Positions 59,250 to 64,000 of a DNA stretch of 64,000 nt are shown here, piece after piece. The first letter of the stretch is position 1, and each line of letters starts with the position of its first letter. A model generated the notes under the pieces. It made no database searches and was not told the origin of the DNA. It saw only the letters and a list, made by a program, of their open reading frames with translations. The DNA comes from Selaginella moellendorffii (taxonomy: Eukaryota; Streptophyta; Lycopodiopsida; Selaginellales; Selaginellaceae), in NCBI RefSeq assembly GCF_000143415.4, contig NW_003314311.1:834314-898313 (forward strand), read 5' to 3'. Made by a program: the position numbers and the translations under genes.

Positions 59250-60545
59250 TTATTGATTTGCAAGATTTATTACAAGGTTTTTACAAAAATTAGTCTTTAT
59301 TACTATTCTCATACTTCGTGACAAGCTCACGAGCATGAATAAGATTACTAAGAGGCTCCCAAGTTGATTCACAAGTTGGGTAACCTTTCCACTTAACGAG
59401 ATACTCCCGATGTTTGGCATGTTTAAGCTAGCGTGAATCCAAAATAGCCTCGACTTCATATTCAGGTTCACCATCCACAACGTCTGGTGGCTGACGAATC
59501 TCCCATTGATGTGCAACATCCATAGTGTAAAGAGCCAATAAATTGGCATGAAATACATTATGAATATTGGACATCTCTGCAAGCAAATCCAACCGATAGG
59601 ATACATCATCAAGACGTTTTATCGCCCGATAAGGTCCAACATATCTCGGTAATAGCTTCCGAGATAAAGATCCCTTAATGTTCAAGTTCCGAGAAGATGG
59701 CCACACCTAATCTCCCACTTGATAGGATACATCCTGATGATGTTGATCTTTATTATGTCGATACCTATCCTGAGCTTTGCCCATCACCTCAGTAGCTCTA
59801 GACCAACCTTGGCGTAGCTGCTCCGCATAAGTCTCAACGGTTGGGACCAACGCTTCGGACATTGGTTTCGGTACAACAATCTGTTGAGGCACTCCGCGAG
59901 CATTTCCTTGCAGCATCTCCCATGGAGAACAGCCAATAGTGCTGTGAAATGTGTTGTTATAACAAATTTCTATTGTATCCAAATGCTCAACCCAATCGCA
60001 TTGGTCCGCCATGATATAATACCGCAGATAATCCTCAACTTGAGCATTCACGCATTCGTTCTGCCCATTAGTCTGAGGATGATAAGCCATACTAAATTTC
60101 AGCTTGGTATCAAACAATTGGAACAGTGTGCCCCAAAACTTCCCCGTAAACCTTGAATCTCTATCCAAAATCATCTCTTTGGGAAGACCACGAACTCACA
60201 CTACTTCATGGAAAAAGAGCTTTGCTACTTGTTTCACATTCACTGTTCCCACAATTGGAATGAAGTGTGCAATCTTCGACAACCAATCCACAACCACTAT
60301 CAAAGTATCATAACCCTTAGACTTCGGCAAGCAAGTGACGAAATCAAGTGTTACACTCTGAAATGGCCATGCCAGTGCTGGAATGCACTACAACTTTCCA
60401 GCTTGCTTCTCAACTCTGCGTTTACATTGCTGGCATATAGGGCAGGAACGGATATAGTCCGCTACATCACCTTCCATACCAGACCAGAAAAATCCCTTTT
60501 TCAACGAAGCTAGAGTCTTTCGCTGTCCACCATGTCCCGTTGCTG
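59250..60545 (-). pseudogene. chromovirus integrase and chromodomain (broken)
   Basis: The minus strand carries the zinc-binding HHCC region (SCPICQQCKRRVEKQ, about 60410-60460), the integrase core (WPFQSVTLDFVTCLPKSKGY; MILDRDSRFTGKFW; SMAYHPQTNGQNE), the GPY/F-like part (LLPRYVGPYRAIKRLDD) and a C-terminal chromodomain (YLVKWKGYPTCESTWEP). Stops occur at GD*VW, DSR*LK, VV*VRG and KL*CIP. Confidence 0.85.
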
Positions 60546-60799
60546 GAACATCATGATGTTCCTGCAAAAATAACTACTAAAGATCCTTAGGGGGAAGATA
60601 CAATCTTTCTTGCTTATAGAATATAAGCCCATCCCTAACTGAGAAGTGAAGCTTTGCATTAGTGCGACTAGCAACTTTCGCTGCTTTGCTACCAGGGCTC
60701 TACCTCAACAACCCCACACGGCATAAGATTGCCTTCACCAATGGATCACTACCATACGAACCCTAAACATCCTCCAACCAGTCCGAACTGATTGCCGAT

Positions 60800-62264
60800 A
60801 TTGCCCGGAATTGAGCTTGACGACTCAACGCATCCGGAACAATATTGTCTTTACCAGGTTTATATATGATTTCAATATCATATCTAGCAAGCTTCTTTTG
60901 CCAACGAGCCTGCTTCAGCGTAAGCTTAGGCTACGTAGCAAAATAGCTCAGTGTGTTATTATTTGTATAAACCTTGGTATGTCCACCCAAGTAGTGTCTC
61001 CAGTGTTCCAGGGCCGACACTATAGCAAACATCTCTTTCTCATGAGTTGGCCATCTTCGTTGAGTTTCATCCAATTTCTTGGAATAGAACGCAACGGGAC
61101 AACCATGTCGCCTTAGCGTAACACCAACCGCTTTGTCACAATCTTGTTGCAACACGGCACCAATAGCATAGCCAAACGCATCACAATGCACTTTGAAAGG
61201 TTTATCAAGATTTGGAATCTTGAGAACAGGAACTGTAGTCAAGATCTCCTTCAATCATACAAAAGCACGCTGGCAAGCTGGTGTCCAATGAAATGGAATA
61301 CTACTCTTCGTCAACTCAGTCAACGGAAGAGCAATTCTTGCAAAATTGCAGACAAACTTGCGATAGTATCCCGCCAAACCGAGAAAGGATCGAACATCTG
61401 ATACAGTGGTCGAGACTTCCCAAGACTTCACCGCTTCCACCTTCTTTGGATCGACCTCAATCATGCCACCACCAACTATATGTCCAAGAAAGTTTACATG
61501 CAATTGACCAAAAGTGCATTTACTTTCTTTAGCATACAGTTTATGTTCACGCAACTTCTGAAACACCAGCTCCAAGTATTTCAAATGATCCTCCAACGTT
61601 TCACTGAAGACTAGAACATCGTCGATATATAGGACAATAAATGTGTCCAAATAATCTCCAAATATTCTATCCATCATAGTACTGAACGTTGCCGGAGCAT
61701 TGCACAACCCGAACAGCATGACAAGGAACTCATAAGATCCATACCAAGTCTTAAAGGCTATCTTCTCTACATCCTGATCTGCCACCCGTATCTGATGATA
61801 CCCAAACCGCAAATCAAGTCACATAAAATACTTAGCCTTTAAGAGTTGGTCAAACAAGTCATCAATGTGAGGTAAAGGATAATTGTTCTTGACTATGATT
61901 TTGTTAAGTGCCCGATAGTCAATACACATCCTCATGGTTCCATCCTTTTTTATAACGAAAAGACCGGCACTCCATAAGGTGACTTGCTTGGTCGGATATG
62001 ACTTTTGTCAAAAAGCTCTATGAGTTGCTTCTTGAGTTCAGCCATCTCCTTGATGTTCAATCGATATGGAGCCTTCGTAGGTGGTTTAGAACCCGGAATA
62101 ACCTCAATCCAATGATCAACCTCACGGCTAGGAGGTAGCCCTGGCAGCAAATCCTTCGGGAAGATATTCTGATTCTTCGCCAACAATTTCAGTATCTCCT
62201 TTGGTACAAGATCAACCTCGTCGCTGATTCGAACTAAGTCACCAATATCCTTAGCTTCCATCAC
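60800..62264 (-). pseudogene. chromovirus reverse transcriptase and RNase H (broken)
   Basis: RT motifs in order: PYRLNIKEMAELKKQLIEL (62060), the frameshift near 61960, [57 protein letters not shown], and the catalytic box LYIDDVLVFSE (about 61630). RNase H shows KVHCDAFGYAIGAVLQQD and AFYSKKLDETQRRWPTHEKE. Stops follow YFM and QRAFV and precede PKLTLKQ. Confidence 0.85.
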
Positions 62265-62270
62265 TTGAAC

Positions 62271-62903
62271 TCAAAAGGTCCGACATCCCCTCTTAGCTGG
62301 TTTTTGAACAGCCCTCGCAGTCAGGAACTTAGCATCCGAATCCTTTGAGGAGTGCCTTTGCAACTGAATGGACACATCGGGACGTTCTTCTGACTTCAAC
62401 GTGATACGACTTTGTCCAGCACCATAAATCCCTTTTATATACTTGTTGAAGAAATCCATACCAAACACCATATGAAAATTTGGTATCTTCAACACTACCA
62501 AGTCCACTCTTTCTTTCCACTTGGATATCTTTATTGGAACATCACTCACAAACTTTCTGGCTATTTGCCCACCTTCCGCAAACCAGAAGTGCATAGGCGA
62601 CATTTGCTCAGCATTCAATCCTAACAACTTAACTAAGTCTTCAGATATCACGCTGTGCATAGCTCCCGTGTCAATCATCACTCGAATTCGGTGTCCACAG
62701 AAAAAGCCTACCAGATACATCAACGGATCAATGTTTGCATTGATTGCAAGAAAAGCTTGAGGAAAGCAACGAAAGTTACTCACCTCCTCTTCCTCATAGT
62801 TTACATTGACCAACTCATCAACTCCTTCAGCTTCACCACCACCGTCTTCCCTCATGACATTAACCCGAGACATTGTCTTATGCTTGTTGGGACAATCCGA
62901 AGA
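62271..62903 (-). pseudogene. chromovirus aspartic protease and end of gag (incomplete)
   Basis: The minus-strand frame shows a zinc-knuckle trace (SSDCPNKHK) next to the gap and then the retropepsin active site RVMIDTGAMHSVIS with the DTGA triad, followed by IPNFHMVFGMDFF. It runs to a TGA before the RT frame. The 5' side is lost in the N gap. Confidence 0.8.
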
Positions 62904-63248
62904 NNNNNNNNNNNNNNNNNNNNNNNNNNNNNNNNNNNNNNNNNNNNNNNNNNNNNNNNNNNNNNNNNNNNNNNNNNNNNNNNNNNNNNNNNNNNNNNNN
63001 NNNNNNNNNNNNNNNNNNNNNNNNNNNNNNNNNNNNNNNNNNNNNNNNNNNNNNNNNNNNNNNNNNNNNNNNNNNNNNNNNNNNNNNNNNNNNNNNNNNN
63101 NNNNNNNNNNNNNNNNNNNNNNNNNNNNNNNNNNNNNNNNNNNNNNNNNNNNNNNNNNNNNNNNNNNNNNNNNNNNNNNNNNNNNNNNNNNNNNNNNNNN
63201 NNNNNNNNNNNNNNNNNNNNNNNNNNNNNNNNNNNNNNNNNNNNNNNN
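62904..63248. other. assembly gap, 345 N
   Basis: Run of undetermined bases within the gag-protease region of the chromovirus. Open frames crossing it are artefacts. Confidence 1.
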
Positions 63249-63308
63249 TGGCTTAAACTTCAAAATCTCATTACGAGAAAGTGAACTTAAACCCTCCAGG
63301 AAATAACT

Positions 63309-64000
63309 CTAAGCATCTTCGTCACTCATATTTGCAATCATAATGTGCTTTTGAGCAAACGCATTAACATAATGCATAAGATCCCCTCGCTGCTTTAACC
63401 GCCGCAGCTCCGCGTGAAGTCTCAGACCAAGATCATCCGGCAAGTATTCCTTATGGATACAAGACCACATCTTGGTCCAACTTCTAGTCTGCCCTTTTTC
63501 AGCACACACCTGGTGCCACCAAGTCTTGGCATGATCGGTGAGAAAGGATTGCATGTACGCAACTTTCATACGATCATCTACGTCTGCCACTATGAAATAG
63601 TTTTGCATATCGTAGACCTAATCCTCCAAAACTTGATAGTTCTGCATGCCTCTGAAGTTGGGTGGTTTTGGAGGCTTGAACTTTGAAACTCGTGCAACCG
63701 GAGGAGGCTACAGAACTTCATCATCCTCAGAACTTGAAGAGAAGTCTGGTTGCTTAGGCTTAGCTGGTTTAGCTGTCTCAGCTTCTTTCTTCCTCTTCTT
63801 GTTCTCCTTCTTCAATTTGCGAATCTCCCTTCGCAAATTCTCCATCTTGACTTCCTGAGCCATACACTACAGCGCCGTAGCATCTGGCTCTTCCTCTTCT
63901 GACTTAGCCTCTACCTCTTCTGCAACATCTCTAGAAGGAGTTTCCTCCTCTTGATTCACCTGTCTAGAGGTTTCAGCGTCATCAGCATGGTTCCTCTTTA
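63309..64000 (-). pseudogene. chromovirus gag (partial)
   Basis: Retrotransposon gag domain on the minus strand: PPNFRGMQNYQVLED, then ADVDDRMKVAYMQSFLTDHA, KTWWHQV and MWSCIHKEYLPDDL. The N-terminal part is a charged coiled coil (ENLRREIRKLKKENKKRKKE) with acidic stretches. It runs past the window end. A stop at the position of YQVLED*VYD breaks the frame. Confidence 0.8.

Larger units (their letters stand above)
57780..64000 (-). mobile_element. Ty3/gypsy chromovirus, nearly full-length, incomplete at window end
   Basis: Domains run on the minus strand from gag (beyond 64000 to 63309) through protease, RT, RNase H, integrase and chromodomain to the 3' LTR (57780-58679). The chromodomain at the integrase C-terminus (YLVKWKGYP then ESTWEPLSNL) places it among chromoviruses. 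The polyprotein is broken by many stops, most of them TAG or TGA where the family has Gln or Arg, plus a frameshift in RT near 61960. The 5' LTR lies outside the window. Confidence 0.9.

Noticed and set aside
62655-63306. Open frames of up to 209 codons
   Set aside because: They cross the 345-base N gap and are not real.

Overview
The window looks like nuclear DNA of a lycophyte such as Selaginella; this is an inference. The evidence is a plant-type nuclear tRNA-His, plant gene families (NPF transporter, CLE peptide, BTR1-like KH protein, plastid AlgH/DUF179 protein, meiotic MSH4), and many introns of only about 45-70 nt. GC-rich gene islands sit in AT-rich, retrotransposon-dominated DNA. All gene models were spliced by eye: exon joins were checked for phase, GT(GC)-AG borders and family similarity from memory, and no database search was run.

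Layout. 1-6.9 kb: AT-rich wreckage of transposons (transposase-like, Copia gag and Ty3/gypsy remnants). 7.0-12.1 kb: gene island with an NPF8-like transporter (minus), a MYND/DUF4470 protein (minus) and tRNA-His (plus). 12.1-16.2 kb: a CLE peptide gene (minus) next to two pieces of a class III peroxidase in head-to-head inversion. 16.2-21.2 kb: gene-free AT-rich DNA with LTR-like repeats. 21.2-24.6 kb: a chimeric duplication joining a CLE 5' end to MSH4 5' exons, then an unrecognised small gene with two competing reading frames. 24.6-27.9 kb: AT-rich repeats. 28-38.1 kb: the densest island, with a second MSH4 fragment, a kelch-like gene (plus), complete MSH4 (minus, 24 exons), a three-KH RNA-binding protein (minus), a plastid AlgH/DUF179 protein (plus) and a small secreted coiled-coil protein (minus). 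38.2-44.1 kb: a dead Ty3/gypsy element whose reverse transcriptase is split by a 1.4-kb insertion with an 18-bp target duplication. 44.7-50.3 kb: two LTR copies flanking non-coding DNA. 50.8-56.3 kb: consecutive plus-strand fragments of a P450, an acyl-CoA-binding kelch protein, a Helitron protein and a MORC ATPase. 57.8-64 kb: a nearly full-length but nonsense-riddled chromovirus (minus) containing a 345-base assembly gap.

The intact genes are housekeeping or developmental loci with no shared pathway. The most unusual feature is the shuffling of host gene pieces: MSH4 5' fragments occur at two extra sites, one fused to a CLE 5' end, with both parental loci present in the same window.
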